Shown piece after piece: positions 16,499 through 24,527 of a stretch of 64,000 nucleotides of DNA. The stretch is from Glycomyces niveus (GTDB taxonomy: Bacteria; Actinomycetota; Actinomycetes; Mycobacteriales; Micromonosporaceae): the NCBI RefSeq assembly GCF_017592475.1, contig NZ_JAGFNP010000017.1:25272-89271 (forward strand), in the 5' to 3' direction. The translations under genes were made by a program, and so were the position numbers. Each line of letters starts with the position of its first letter. Positions within the stretch are counted from its first letter, which is position 1. The notes below the pieces were generated by a model that saw only the letters and a list, made by a program, of their open reading frames with translations, was not told the DNA's origin and did not search any database.

Positions 16499-17211
16499 GT
16501 GTCGCCACCCGTAGCGCCCTTGGCACGGTCGTGATCGGGCGCGAGGCTGCGGAAGCGGGATCGCAGCGTTCCTGCGATGGTGCCGATGAAATACAGCCGG
16601 AACGCCGCAGCCCCGGCGAAGAGGAGGAGTGACAAGGACGCGTAGAACAGGCCGTCGCTCCAGGTCGGGTCGCCGAGATCGGGGGAGACCCGACCGAGCG
16701 GGTCGAGGACGACGATCTGGTGATCGCCGACTTGCAGCGCTTCATCCCGGTCCGTATCGATGGTTGGCGAGTCCCATCCGATGCACCGGAACTCGTGCTC
16801 GGACATGGGTTCATCGCCGTCGTCGGTGTGGGAGACGTAGTCGCGGCGGGAAGTGACGACGCATTCGACGTCGACACCGTGGTGCGCGAGCGCGAAAGCG
16901 TCGAACGCGGGAATCAGCGAACTCATACCGGCAATGATGATCAGTGGAAACGCCAGAGCGAGCTTCCAGTTCCGTCGCGACGGTCCCTGAAAGCTCAATG
17001 TGATGGCGGTGGCGACCGGTGCGGCGACGGCGGCGAAGCTGAGCAGCTGACCCAACCACGTAAGCGGGGCAGAGGAGAACTGGGCCAGCCACAACGCGGC
17101 TGATGTCGCTGCGGCCGCGGCGAGGGGGAGCGCGACGGCGAGAATGATCTCCCTTCGAGCTTCGATTAGCCGAGCTTCTTGGCGCTGGCGGGGGTGGGTA
17201 CTGCGGGGCAT
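16495..17211 (-). CDS. Four-helix membrane protein of unknown function (238 aa)
   Basis: Three hydrophobic helices in the first half (about 24-45, 52-72, 84-106) and one near 190-212 flank an acidic, presumably extracytoplasmic region with two Cys (VECVVTSRRDYVS and HEFRCIGWDSP). It starts at ATG 17211 behind GGAACC and overlaps the downstream gene by 4 bp. No family is recognised. Membrane topology and coupling to a small soluble gene resemble toxin-immunity or sensing pairs, which is inference. Confidence 0.55.
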   Translation of the reverse strand: MPRSTHPRQRQEARLIEARREIILAVALPLAAAAATSAALWLAQFSSAPLTWLGQLLSFAAVAAPVATAITLSFQGPSRRNWKLALAFPLIIIAGMSSLIPAFDAFALAHHGVDVECVVTSRRDYVSHTDDGDEPMSEHEFRCIGWDSPTIDTDRDEALQVGDHQIVVLDPLGRVSPDLGDPTWSDGLFYASLSLLLFAGAAAFRLYFIGTIAGTLRSRFRSLAPDHDRAKGATGGDT

Positions 17212-17276
17212 AGGGTTCCGGTCTCAAGTGGTGCGAGCAGGTGTCGTCTGGAGCAAGAACACGAGCGAACCCGTCG

Positions 17277-17771
17277 TTAGGCCTCTTGACGGGGTTGACC
17301 GAGCGGCTGATACACGGTCCTGCCCATTCGCCGCGCTTCCAACGCCAACCCGAGCCGCGCCCGGTTGAACTCGCCGCACCGCGACAGCGCTTGTTCAGGC
17401 GGGAAGAAGCCGAACTGTTCGATCTCCCCTGCCCGCAACCGGATCAGATTGGGCTCGTCGATGACGCCGCTGTCGAAAAGATAGAACGTCAACGGCTCGT
17501 CGACATACCCCGTCTCGGTCAGCCAATCGAGTACCAGCAGATCACCGACTGGCAGGGCCACCCCGATCTCCTCTTCGACCTCCCGCGCGCAGCCCTGGTG
17601 CGGCGACTCTCCCCGATCGACCCAGCCGCCCACGAAGCCCCACTCATCCCTGGAAGCGGGCTTCACTAGCAGTACCTGGCCGGAGACATCGGTGATGAAC
17701 GCAGCCGCGACGGTACCCGAGACGGCGATCCGATCAATGAGCGCCCGACTGGAAGGATCAGTTTCCACCAT
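17277..17771 (-). CDS. NUDIX hydrolase
   Basis: This 164-residue soluble protein has a complete NUDIX box, GWVDRGESPHQGCAREVEEE plus IGV (about 48-70), carrying the metal-binding REVEEE core. Such enzymes hydrolyse nucleoside diphosphates linked to another group. The substrate cannot be told from sequence. It is the best preserved enzyme gene in this part of the island and stands alone on the minus strand, divergent from the DUF4241 gene. Confidence 0.85.
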   Translation of the reverse strand: MVETDPSSRALIDRIAVSGTVAAAFITDVSGQVLLVKPASRDEWGFVGGWVDRGESPHQGCAREVEEEIGVALPVGDLLVLDWLTETGYVDEPLTFYLFDSGVIDEPNLIRLRAGEIEQFGFFPPEQALSRCGEFNRARLGLALEARRMGRTVYQPLGQPRQEA

Positions 17772-17882
17772 GCAGCAAACCCTAGCGGGCCAACCCCATG
17801 CTGCCAGCAGGTCGCTACCCGAAGGCCAGACGCCATGGCTCGACTGCCAGCAGTGTCACTCCCCATCCTTACCATCTCGCAC

Positions 17883-19091
17883 ATGAGCAACACTTGGATC
17901 GCACGATACTGCGAAGGCTGGAACGGGCCCCAAGCCGAAGTCGTGGGCCCGATCGATCCCGCGGAAGCGCGGCGAAGGGACACCATGGGTCTCCCTTATT
18001 CGGTCGTCGTCTCCGAAGGGACCATACCGCGGTACGTTCTCGACATCGCTTGGGGCCAGGATTACCTCGCGCGCTGGAACCTCGACGATCGCAAGCGCCG
18101 GGTTTCCCGTGCGGTCCACCGGCGGATGCCTGACGGAAGGCTGTTCGAACGCAAACTGACGCAATGGCAGTACGAGGACACCGATGTCGACGGCGACCCG
18201 GTGCTGGCCCGGGAGACCTTCGATCGCGGTCTCAACGGCGTGACCGACGTCTACGACCGGGACCGGAGTGGATCCAGCCATACCAGGACAAGGGAAACCC
18301 CGAGTGAGTTCATGCGTGCACCGGTGACCTTCGGATCGTGGACGTCAGTGCTCGGGATTGACCAAGACCTCCACGAAGCACCCGGCCCTGCGCGGTCCAG
18401 CGAATCCTCATTGCCCCGCCCTTGGCTCCCGCCGATGCCGTACCAGGCGCCCTACCTGGGCAACTTGCTGAACGAGGGAGCGACAGTAATCTTCGAGGAT
18501 TCGAGCACGCCTGTGGAAGTCCAGCATGAGTATCTGGGTCTGCTCGGTCTGCCCACAGGACGAGTGGTCGCATGCGACCCGACCTGGGGAACGAAAGTGG
18601 AGCCATTCACTGTCGCAGTGGCGCCCGGGGATTACCCGGTCGTCGAGATCCAGATCCACCAAGCGTCGGGCGGGTCCTGGGCCGCCGCCGGCTTCCTGCT
18701 GCGCATCTCGTACGAGGCGACTGCGACATGGGAGCTGGCCCTGCGCCCGGGGCAAGACGTCAAGTGCCTCGATGACGGCCACTTCTACGGTTTCGGCGTC
18801 GACGCCGGCTTGGGATCTCTCATGGACGCCTCCACGCACGAGGCCCTCCTCGCATATATCGACGGGGACCACTACCAATTCCATGACGAGGTGGTGCTCC
18901 GTCAAGAGTTCACGATCCCCGAAACCGACCTCAATCTCTTCGCATACGGCTGCTACCTCGGTGACGGCTCCTATCCGACATGGATCGGCCGAGACGAGGC
19001 CGGAGCCGTGACCTGCTTCCTCAGCGACATGCTCATCGTCGACAACGGCCAGCCCAACGACGATGACGAGACCTTCGAACAGGACTGGTAG
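17883..19091 (+). CDS. DUF4241-domain protein (402 aa)
   Basis: The C-terminal half (about 220-400) carries DUF4241-like text, including GVDAGLGSLMDA and FVAYG-like blocks. The N-terminal part is a separate region without recognised domains. ATG at 17883 is preferred over the in-frame ATG at 17835 because TACCAT lies 7 nt upstream, the spacing of a leaderless promoter, and no Shine-Dalgarno sequence precedes either start. There is no signal peptide. DUF4241 proteins are frequent near immunity genes, but no activity is proven. Confidence 0.65.
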   Translation: MSNTWIARYCEGWNGPQAEVVGPIDPAEARRRDTMGLPYSVVVSEGTIPRYVLDIAWGQDYLARWNLDDRKRRVSRAVHRRMPDGRLFERKLTQWQYEDTDVDGDPVLARETFDRGLNGVTDVYDRDRSGSSHTRTRETPSEFMRAPVTFGSWTSVLGIDQDLHEAPGPARSSESSLPRPWLPPMPYQAPYLGNLLNEGATVIFEDSSTPVEVQHEYLGLLGLPTGRVVACDPTWGTKVEPFTVAVAPGDYPVVEIQIHQASGGSWAAAGFLLRISYEATATWELALRPGQDVKCLDDGHFYGFGVDAGLGSLMDASTHEALLAYIDGDHYQFHDEVVLRQEFTIPETDLNLFAYGCYLGDGSYPTWIGRDEAGAVTCFLSDMLIVDNGQPNDDDETFEQDW

Positions 19092-19175
19092 CCGAAGCGC
19101 CGGGCCCGCAGCCGCGTTGAGTGAGGATGCATCCACTGCGCCCATTCCTGCCTCCGGCTGGAAGCACCGTGTTGT

Positions 19176-19619
19176 TCACTCCTGCCGCGCGGCGTTGTCG
19201 ATGAAGCGGGCCAGGAGGTCCTGCAGTTGGCGACGATCGGCCGCCGACAATGGCTTCAGCAGGCGCGTCATGACCTTGGCGGTGCTGGCCTGCGCTTCCT
19301 TGAGTCGTTCCTCGCCCGCGGTGGTGATGTGGACGGTATAGCTGCGGCGGTCGCGTTCGTTGCGGTGGCGCTCGGCCAGGCCCTGGCGCTCCAGCTCGTC
19401 GACGATGTGGACCATCGAGGACTTGTCGACTTGGAGCCGGTCGATGAGCTCGCGCTGGCTCATCGGCCCGGCCTCGGCAATCTGGCCGAGCACGCCGAGG
19501 TGACGCAACTCGACGCCGTGTTCCTGCAAGGCGCGGTTGGTCGCGGCCCGGGCATAGCGGTGGGCCAGGTACATCTGGCCGCCGATCTGCACGCCGAGCG
19601 CTGCATCGGGTTCGTCCAT
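19176..19619 (-). CDS. MarR-family transcriptional regulator
   Basis: This 147-residue winged-helix repressor has the family's text MSQRELIDRLQVDKSSMVHI followed by VDELERQGLAERHRNERDRR. It probably senses a small aromatic compound. It is divergent from a flavin monooxygenase gene with 53 bp between starts. ATG at 19619 is chosen over 19625 because TATGAT lies 6 nt upstream, pointing to a leaderless mRNA. A 12-bp palindrome in the shared promoter region is the likely operator, giving autoregulation. Confidence 0.88.
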   Translation of the reverse strand: MDEPDAALGVQIGGQMYLAHRYARAATNRALQEHGVELRHLGVLGQIAEAGPMSQRELIDRLQVDKSSMVHIVDELERQGLAERHRNERDRRSYTVHITTAGEERLKEAQASTAKVMTRLLKPLSAADRRQLQDLLARFIDNAARQE

Positions 19620-19637
19620 GCCCACATCATAGACGGT

Positions 19638-19666
19638 TTGACAGATAGTCTGTATACAGATAATCT
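19638..19666 (+). promoter_or_regulatory. Consensus promoter with MarR operator in its spacer
   Basis: TTGACA (19638-19643), a 17-bp spacer and TAATCT (19661-19666) precede the monooxygenase ATG by 6 nt, so transcription should start at or near the ATG. The spacer contains the perfect palindrome TCTGTATACAGA (19649-19660). An overlapping inverted repeat, ACAGA-TAG-TCTGT, lies at 19641-19653. Repressor binding there would block both divergent promoters. Confidence 0.75.
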
Positions 19667-19672
19667 CAATTC

Positions 19673-20781
19673 ATGCATATTCTAATCAAAGGCGCCGGCC
19701 TGGCCGGCCCGCTGCTGGCACAGGGCCTGATGCAGGCCGGCATCGACGTCGCGCTGTACGAGCGCGAGGACGCCGACCAGCCGAGTCAAGGGTTCCGCAT
19801 CCACATCGCCCCCGAAGGCGACTTCGCCCTCCGTAGCCACCTCCCGAGCCACCTGTATGCGGAGATCGCCGAGACCTCCGGAAAGCACGGATCCGGGGTC
19901 CGGTTCCTGGACCCCGACCTAACCTCGTCCACGAGATGCTCGTCCCACCTGCCGAGGACGAAGCGGCCGGACGCCACCTCACCGTCGACCGGCAAACGCT
20001 GCGCCGCATCCTGCTCACCGGCGTCGAGGTCCACCACGGCGCCCCCTTCGAACGCTACGAACTACCGGGCGGCGACCGGGTCCGCGCCCACTTCGCGAAC
20101 GGCGAATCCGCTGAAGCCGACCTCCTCGTCGGCGGCGACGGCACCCACTCGCGGGTCCGCGCCCAACTGCTCCCGCACGCCCGGGTCCTGGAGACCGGCC
20201 AGACCGAGATCTACGGCAAGACCCCGCTCACCGGCGAGGTCCGCGCCATCGCGCCCACCGCCGCGCTCGACGGCTTCTGCTCGATCATGGGTCCCGACGG
20301 GCGCTTCGTCTCCCTGGCCGCCCATGAGTTCGCCTCCGGCGAGGGCAATGACTACCTCATGTGGGTGGTCGTCGCTCCGGCTGAGCGATTCCCACACGGC
20401 CTCAATGCGATGGACGGCGCGGCGCTCGCCGAGACCGCTGCCGCAGCCGTCGACGACTGGCACCCCAGCATCAGCGCACTGGTGCGGCTCACCGATCCGG
20501 CTACGGTCAACCCAACTTCGATCCTGACCGCAGAGCCTCTGGCGCCGTGGGAGACTGTGCCGGTCACGCTCATGGGCGACGCAGCGCACACGATGATCCC
20601 GCAGGGCACCAGCGCTGCCTTCGCCCTCAAGGACGCCGCGCTGCTTTGCCGCCGCATCACCGAACGCACCGGGCCGCTCCTGGACGCCGTCCGCGCCTAT
20701 GAGGCTGAGATGCTCGACTCAGGTTTCGCCGAGGTGGCCCGTGTCCTGGAAACCGCCAGGGCGAACGGGACCACCGGTTGA
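19673..20781 (+). pseudogene. FAD-dependent monooxygenase with one frameshift
   Basis: The first frame gives MHILIKGAGLAGPLLAQGL (FAD-binding GxGxxG) up to FLDPDL near 19920. From there the protein continues in the next frame (LVHEMLVPPAEDEAAGRHLT), with VGGDGTHSRVR (DG motif) and LMGDAAHTMIPQGTSAAFAL (GD motif) to the stop at 20781. A single missing base near 19918-19924 explains it. Restored, it would be a group A flavin hydroxylase of about 370 residues, possibly acting on an aromatic or antibiotic and controlled by the divergent MarR protein. A read error is the main alternative. Confidence 0.8.
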
Positions 20782-20915
20782 TCCGGCGCTGGGAGATCGA
20801 CGACGGCCTCGGCGGTATCGCCGGTGCAATTATCGCCAGCTTCACCGCTAGGAACTGGGTTCGTGTTCGGACTGGTTGTGCGGGGCGTGGTTTCAGATTC
20901 GCTCGTTCAACGGAC

Positions 20916-21137
20916 ATGGCGAAACCATGGGATATCGACGACGAGCTATGGGTCCGGGTCAACCCGATGCTGCCGGTTCACCGGCCCGGGAAACGTCGGC
21001 CGGTCCCGCTCGATGACCGGAAGTGCCTGCAGAGCATCCTGTTCGTCCTCTATACCGGCATCAACTGGAAACACCTGCCGCCCGAGCTCGGCTTCGGATC
21101 CGGTATCACCTGCTGGCGGCGGTTCCGCCGCGCCTGA
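20916..21137 (+). pseudogene. IS5-family transposase, N-terminal fragment
   Basis: MAKPWDIDDELWVRVNPMLP opens the DUF4096-type N-terminal domain of IS5-like transposases, continuing to NWKHLPPELGFGSG and CWRRFRRA, where a stop follows. About 74 of the usual 250 or more residues remain and the catalytic DDE domain is absent. Confidence 0.82.
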
Positions 21138-21175
21138 GATCTAGCCGGGGCGTGGAGACTTGCCTCAGGCCCGCG

Positions 21176-22615
21176 CTATTGAGACCTGGGAGCACGCTGC
21201 ACGACCCGGCCGCTACGGAGGTTGTCCACCTCAGCCACTGCCAGGAGCAGGTGTTGGCGGAGCTGGTCCCTGTGTGCTGTCGCTTGCTGAAACCGACGGG
21301 CGCTGGTTTCGGCGGCAGTTCGGGCCTTCCTGAGCCGCTCCTCGGCGATGCGGTGCCATACCGCATGGGACTCGACCGCTAGGGACCATGCCTCGGCAGT
21401 CCGGAGTGATCCGGGGGTTCCAATGACACGGGCCCACATCTCCCGGTGTTCGGCTATTCCCTTGATCTTCGCCGCCCGCATCCAGGCCTCGTCGATGTTC
21501 GCTTGTGCGTGGTTTTGCTCCTTGTAGGCGACCTCAAGCTGGGAACTTGCGTATTTGAGGGCGGACTCTGCAACCTCGAGTTCTTCTTGCGCGTCGCGTG
21601 CTTGGTCAATTGCTTCCGCAAGGCCATTGATGACGAGATGCTGCGAACTAGTTTCGCGGCGGGCGGCGAGTTCGAGGGCGAAGCCAGCACTGCTGGAGGG
21701 AAGGCGGCTCTCCTTCATGATCCTTTCGAACTCGAGTTCGGTTCCTAGCACGAAAGACGTCGTGGCTTCGCGATTCAGCGACAGCTTCCCGGCAATCGGG
21801 GCAGGGATGCCGATGCTCCAAAGGACGCGTTGGATCCGCTCGGGTGAAGGTGTCGTTTCTCCATGTATCAAGTCGGTTCGAAGCCGTCGGAATCGGGCCA
21901 GGAGGATGTCCCCCTCGGTCGGGAGGCGGCCATGCTGCAACTCGGCCGTGCCCGCAGTGGCGGCTGTGGTCCGCTGGGCTGGCGTATTCACGGCCGTGGT
22001 GCTCGACTCCAGGTGAGGGTCTCGATTAGCCATTAGCTGGTTTCGGACGGTCAGCCACTGCTCGATAACGGTCTCCTCCGCGTCGATCGCGAGAAGGAAG
22101 CCGTGAAGTGTGCGCCGGCGAGGGACGCGGATGTGCTTCGGGTTGCACAGGTCGCTGATGGTCGTGGGCCCCAGCCCCCGTTCGCCGACAATTTCAGCGA
22201 TGTGGGCCTTCTTGGTCTTGTCCGCGAGCTCCTGGAGCGAAAGTCCCGAGCTGGCGCGGAGGCGTCGCATCTCAGTGCGTAGCACGGCCACTGTTGGCGG
22301 CGGGAGCGGCTTCTCTGCGTCGAAGTAGTCGTTCCACGGCACGAATGACACGTTCGAGCGTGAGCCTCGCAGTAGTTCCCGGTGCTGTGCCTCCCACAGC
22401 TCCCGGTTCCCATCGCACGCGTAGACGTAGGCGGTCGTAGCCGCCAGCGAGGGAACGATGGATCCCGCATCGACTCCGTGCAGCGTTGCCACGCTGACGC
22501 CGGTGCGGCGCTTCATCGTTCGGTACGTCGGGTCCCCGGCCCGCTGGCGGAGCTCACGCAGTGCTGCTTGGAACTCCGCCAGCCGGGTACGGGGGATCGT
22601 GTCCGATCCCCTCAT
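21176..22615 (-). CDS. Protein with two XRE-like helix-turn-helix domains and a coiled coil
   Basis: This is a 479-residue cytosolic protein. Residues about 10-75 and 100-185 look like two lambda-repressor-type HTH units (YRTMKRRTGVSVATLHGV, LSLQELADKTKKAHI). A Thr/Ala-rich linker follows, then a long heptad-rich region (about 320-465). ATG at 22615 stands 4 nt after the stop of a small membrane-protein gene, so the two are probably co-expressed. It may be an element-encoded regulator that senses or organises something at the membrane. The function is not known. Confidence 0.68.
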   Translation of the reverse strand: MRGSDTIPRTRLAEFQAALRELRQRAGDPTYRTMKRRTGVSVATLHGVDAGSIVPSLAATTAYVYACDGNRELWEAQHRELLRGSRSNVSFVPWNDYFDAEKPLPPPTVAVLRTEMRRLRASSGLSLQELADKTKKAHIAEIVGERGLGPTTISDLCNPKHIRVPRRRTLHGFLLAIDAEETVIEQWLTVRNQLMANRDPHLESSTTAVNTPAQRTTAATAGTAELQHGRLPTEGDILLARFRRLRTDLIHGETTPSPERIQRVLWSIGIPAPIAGKLSLNREATTSFVLGTELEFERIMKESRLPSSSAGFALELAARRETSSQHLVINGLAEAIDQARDAQEELEVAESALKYASSQLEVAYKEQNHAQANIDEAWMRAAKIKGIAEHREMWARVIGTPGSLRTAEAWSLAVESHAVWHRIAEERLRKARTAAETSARRFQQATAHRDQLRQHLLLAVAEVDNLRSGRVVQRAPRSQ

Positions 22616-22619
22616 GGCG

Positions 22620-22922
22620 CTACTTGTTCTGCTTCCAGGCGAAGAAACCAAGGGTGACTAGCAGCGCATCGACGATCGCGACCGCTTGCCTGTAGGTCGC
22701 GCCCTGCGTGTGGAGGGCGAGCACGCCCACCACCATTGCGAGGAGCAGGAGGATGTAACCGATCGGGATCGGCGGCAGCGCCGTGGCGCCCGCGAACGGA
22801 ACCGGAGGCGGCGGCACGAAGCGCGCCATCGCGGCCGGGACCTTCGGGATGTGGTGGACGAGCCCGGTCATCGGGACCGGGGCCATGCGGATGCGCTTGC
22901 GCGCAGGGGGCGTGGAGCCCAT
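22620..22922 (-). CDS. Small membrane protein (100 aa)
   Basis: ATG at 22922 opens MGSTPPARKRIRMAPVPMTG, a basic, Pro-rich N-terminus, followed by two membrane helices (about 54-72 and 80-95) and a Lys-rich end. It lies directly upstream of the XRE/coiled-coil gene. I do not recognise the family. A strong hairpin sits 27 nt upstream of the start, which may control this two-gene unit. Confidence 0.6.
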   Translation of the reverse strand: MGSTPPARKRIRMAPVPMTGLVHHIPKVPAAMARFVPPPPVPFAGATALPPIPIGYILLLLAMVVGVLALHTQGATYRQAVAIVDALLVTLGFFAWKQNK

Positions 22923-22948
22923 GGTGGTGCACCCTCTCGTGAATCGAG

Positions 22949-22986
22949 CTCCCGTACCCCGACGCGGGTGCGCCGGGGTACGGGAG
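22949..22986 (-). promoter_or_regulatory. 13-bp inverted repeat in the leader of the membrane-protein/XRE operon
   Basis: CTCCCGTACCCCG (22949-22961) and its exact complement (22974-22986) are separated by 12 nt. Relative to the leftward genes it lies in the 5' untranslated region. It could be an attenuator, an RNA structure protecting the message or a protein-binding site. Confidence 0.45.
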
Positions 22987-23219
22987 TAACAGTCGGCAAA
23001 AATGACGGCGCGGGGTCCGGAACGGATCCCGGTTGCTCTCCACCGCGCGTGTACCAAGCTTAAGCGCATCGCTCGACAAACCGGCCAAGCACTGCGCCCC
23101 ATGATGTCAACTCGTTCGCACTGCGCCCCTGAGGAAACGGTTGCATAGTCGACATGTTCGGCGCCAAATAGTACTGTCCAAATCATCGAGACTGCTTGAA
23201 AGACCAGGGAGTATCCTTA

Positions 23220-23357
23220 GTGGATTTGTTCTACGATTTTTCCCGAGTTGCGGTTCGTGCAACAGACAAGGTGAATGCAAAGCTAGTGACAGCCCTAGAG
23301 AGTCCCCCTGAGCAGGCAAGTGACCGGGTACGTGAGAGCGTGACTCAAATCACCTGA
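23220..23357 (+). CDS. Possible 45-residue peptide gene
   Basis: GTG at 23220 follows GGGAG by about 10 nt and opens a frame ending at 23357 (VDLFYDFSRVAVRATDKVNA...). The composition is protein-like and the codon use is less GC-rich than the host. Length and lack of recognised homologues make it uncertain. Confidence 0.3.
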   Translation: MDLFYDFSRVAVRATDKVNAKLVTALESPPEQASDRVRESVTQIT

Positions 23358-23847
23358 GAGTTTGATGCCGTTCACGGTATCGAATCCATTGTGCCTGCGA
23401 TGTGACTCCTAGTATTGGCTGGAGGCACCGAGATTGCGTCCTTAACAGTCGGCACGAACTCGGTCTGCGGGCCCCCGCTGCTCTCGGGGGCCCGCTTCAT
23501 TGCGCCCGCTGCTGGCTGAACCAGTGGTCGGGCCACTGGTCGTGGCTGGGGGGAGCCGCGTCACGCAGTGATGGGCGAGTCAGCCGACTTGAGGTTCAGG
23601 GAAATCCGCGTGTCGCCCACATGTTCATGTACTCGGCGAAGTGGTCGACGCGACGCAGCGACTTCGGTCGCCGCGACACATGCATCTCGTTGCAGTGGAG
23701 CCGGATCGACTGTTCAGCGTGGAACAGTTTCCCGATACGAGCGCCGAAACCGGTGGTCAGAACGGCGGGCCAGTTTAGCTGTGGATGACCTGTGGATACG
23801 CCGACGGAAACACGTGTTAAGCCGCAGGTCACGGGTGCCATTCGAAA
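23358..23847. other. Right end of the island without a supported gene
   Basis: Frames are open on both strands but none has convincing coding character. It holds two hairpins (23467-23495 and about 23521-23540) and two TGTGGAT motifs near 23780-23800, and it ends in attR. Confidence 0.45.
23467..23501. terminator. Hairpin near the right end of the island
   Basis: GCGGGCCCCCG pairs with CGGGGGCCCGC across CTGCTCT and is followed by TTCATT. It may terminate transcription of the small frame at 23220. A second hairpin, ACCAGTGG/CCACTGGT, follows at about 23521-23540. Confidence 0.55.
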
Positions 23848-23882
23848 CCGTAGGTTGTGGGTTCGAGTCCCACTGGACCCAC
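23848..23882. other. attR: right attachment site
   Basis: A perfect 35-bp copy of the tRNA-Lys 3' region (6303-6337) without the rest of a tRNA gene. It marks the right junction of the element. Confidence 0.92.
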
Positions 23883-23888
23883 TTCATG

Positions 23889-23930
23889 ACCGTCCCGGTC
23901 GGTGCCCGCCGACCGGGACGGTTTCGTTTT
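23889..23930 (+). terminator. Displaced tRNA-Lys terminator
   Basis: A perfect 14-bp stem (23889-23902 with 23909-23922) and a TTCGTTTT tail lie 7 nt after attR. No gene outside the island would need it, but before insertion it would have followed tRNA-Lys at normal distance. Confidence 0.8.
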
Positions 23931-24159
23931 GCGATGCAAGGGGTGTGACCTGGGGCATGATCGGCACCTTGGTGTTCACGGGACTTGTCCGAGGGTTTCC
24001 TGAGGCGTAATGAGCCGGTGACACGGGCCGGTCAGAGTAGTGGCCGAGGCCCCGGAACCGACCGCGGCGCCGGGGGACCACCCCGGCCATCGCGGGGCGG
24101 GCCTCACCGCCGCACCGGCGCGGCACGCATCTCGCATCACCGCCCGGAAGGAAACACCG

Positions 24160-24372
24160 ATGGACGCTTACGGAATCTTGGCAATTCAGCTGTTCGGCAC
24201 CGAGGCGCGCTCGGCACTGCCCGACGCCCCCGTCGTCGCCGACCGTCCCACCCTGCTCAGCCGGATCGCCGGCGGCGTGACCGCCGCCCGTCGCGGCCTT
24301 ATCGCCCGCGACCTGCGGGCGGCTTCCGAAGCCGCCCTCCCGAAGCGGGCCGACGTCCGCCGCGCCGCCTGA
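24160..24372 (+). CDS. Hypothetical small protein (70 aa)
   Basis: ATG at 24160 follows GGAAGG by about 8 nt and opens MDAYGILAIQLFGTEARSAL, a soluble, Ala/Arg-rich, probably helical protein. A terminator lies right behind it. No family is recognised. The clear ribosome-binding site and terminator support a real gene. It is the first gene outside the island on the right. Confidence 0.6.
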   Translation: MDAYGILAIQLFGTEARSALPDAPVVADRPTLLSRIAGGVTAARRGLIARDLRAASEAALPKRADVRRAA

Positions 24373-24379
24373 GGCGCAA

Positions 24380-24418
24380 CAGGGCCGGGCGGCACCTCCA
24401 CGGTGTCGCCCGGCCCTG
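24380..24418. terminator. Terminator between convergent genes
   Basis: CAGGGCCGGGCG pairs with CGCCCGGCCCTG, with a partly paired 15-nt top. It serves the small rightward gene and possibly the leftward amidohydrolase. Confidence 0.75.
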
Positions 24419-24527
24419 CGCCGTTCCCGCCGTCCGGGGCGGCGGCCCAGCCTCCACCGCACCGCCGCCCTGGACCCGCTCGTATGCACAGGCGCCCTTG
24501 GCATCCCGAGCCGGCAGCGCCGGCGCT

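Larger units (their letters stand above)
6303..23882. mobile_element. Decayed integrative element (AICE-like genomic island) in tRNA-Lys, about 17.6 kb
   Basis: The element is bounded by 35-bp direct repeats of tRNA-Lys. Next to attL, in the order expected of pSAM2-type elements, come a leftward integrase gene, an overlapping excisionase gene and the 3' end of a RepSA-like replication gene. The integrase has frameshifts, Rep is truncated by an IS701-family piece, and no FtsK/Tra-type transfer gene is visible, so it is probably immobile. Cargo genes have lower GC and more broken frames than the flanks. An intact terminator at 23889-23922, just outside the right junction, is best explained as the original tRNA-Lys terminator displaced by the insertion. 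Confidence 0.85.

Noticed and set aside
23848..23882. A second tRNA-Lys gene at the right end
   Set aside because: Only the 3' part is present. The acceptor 5' strand, D arm and anticodon are missing, so it is an attachment-site copy.
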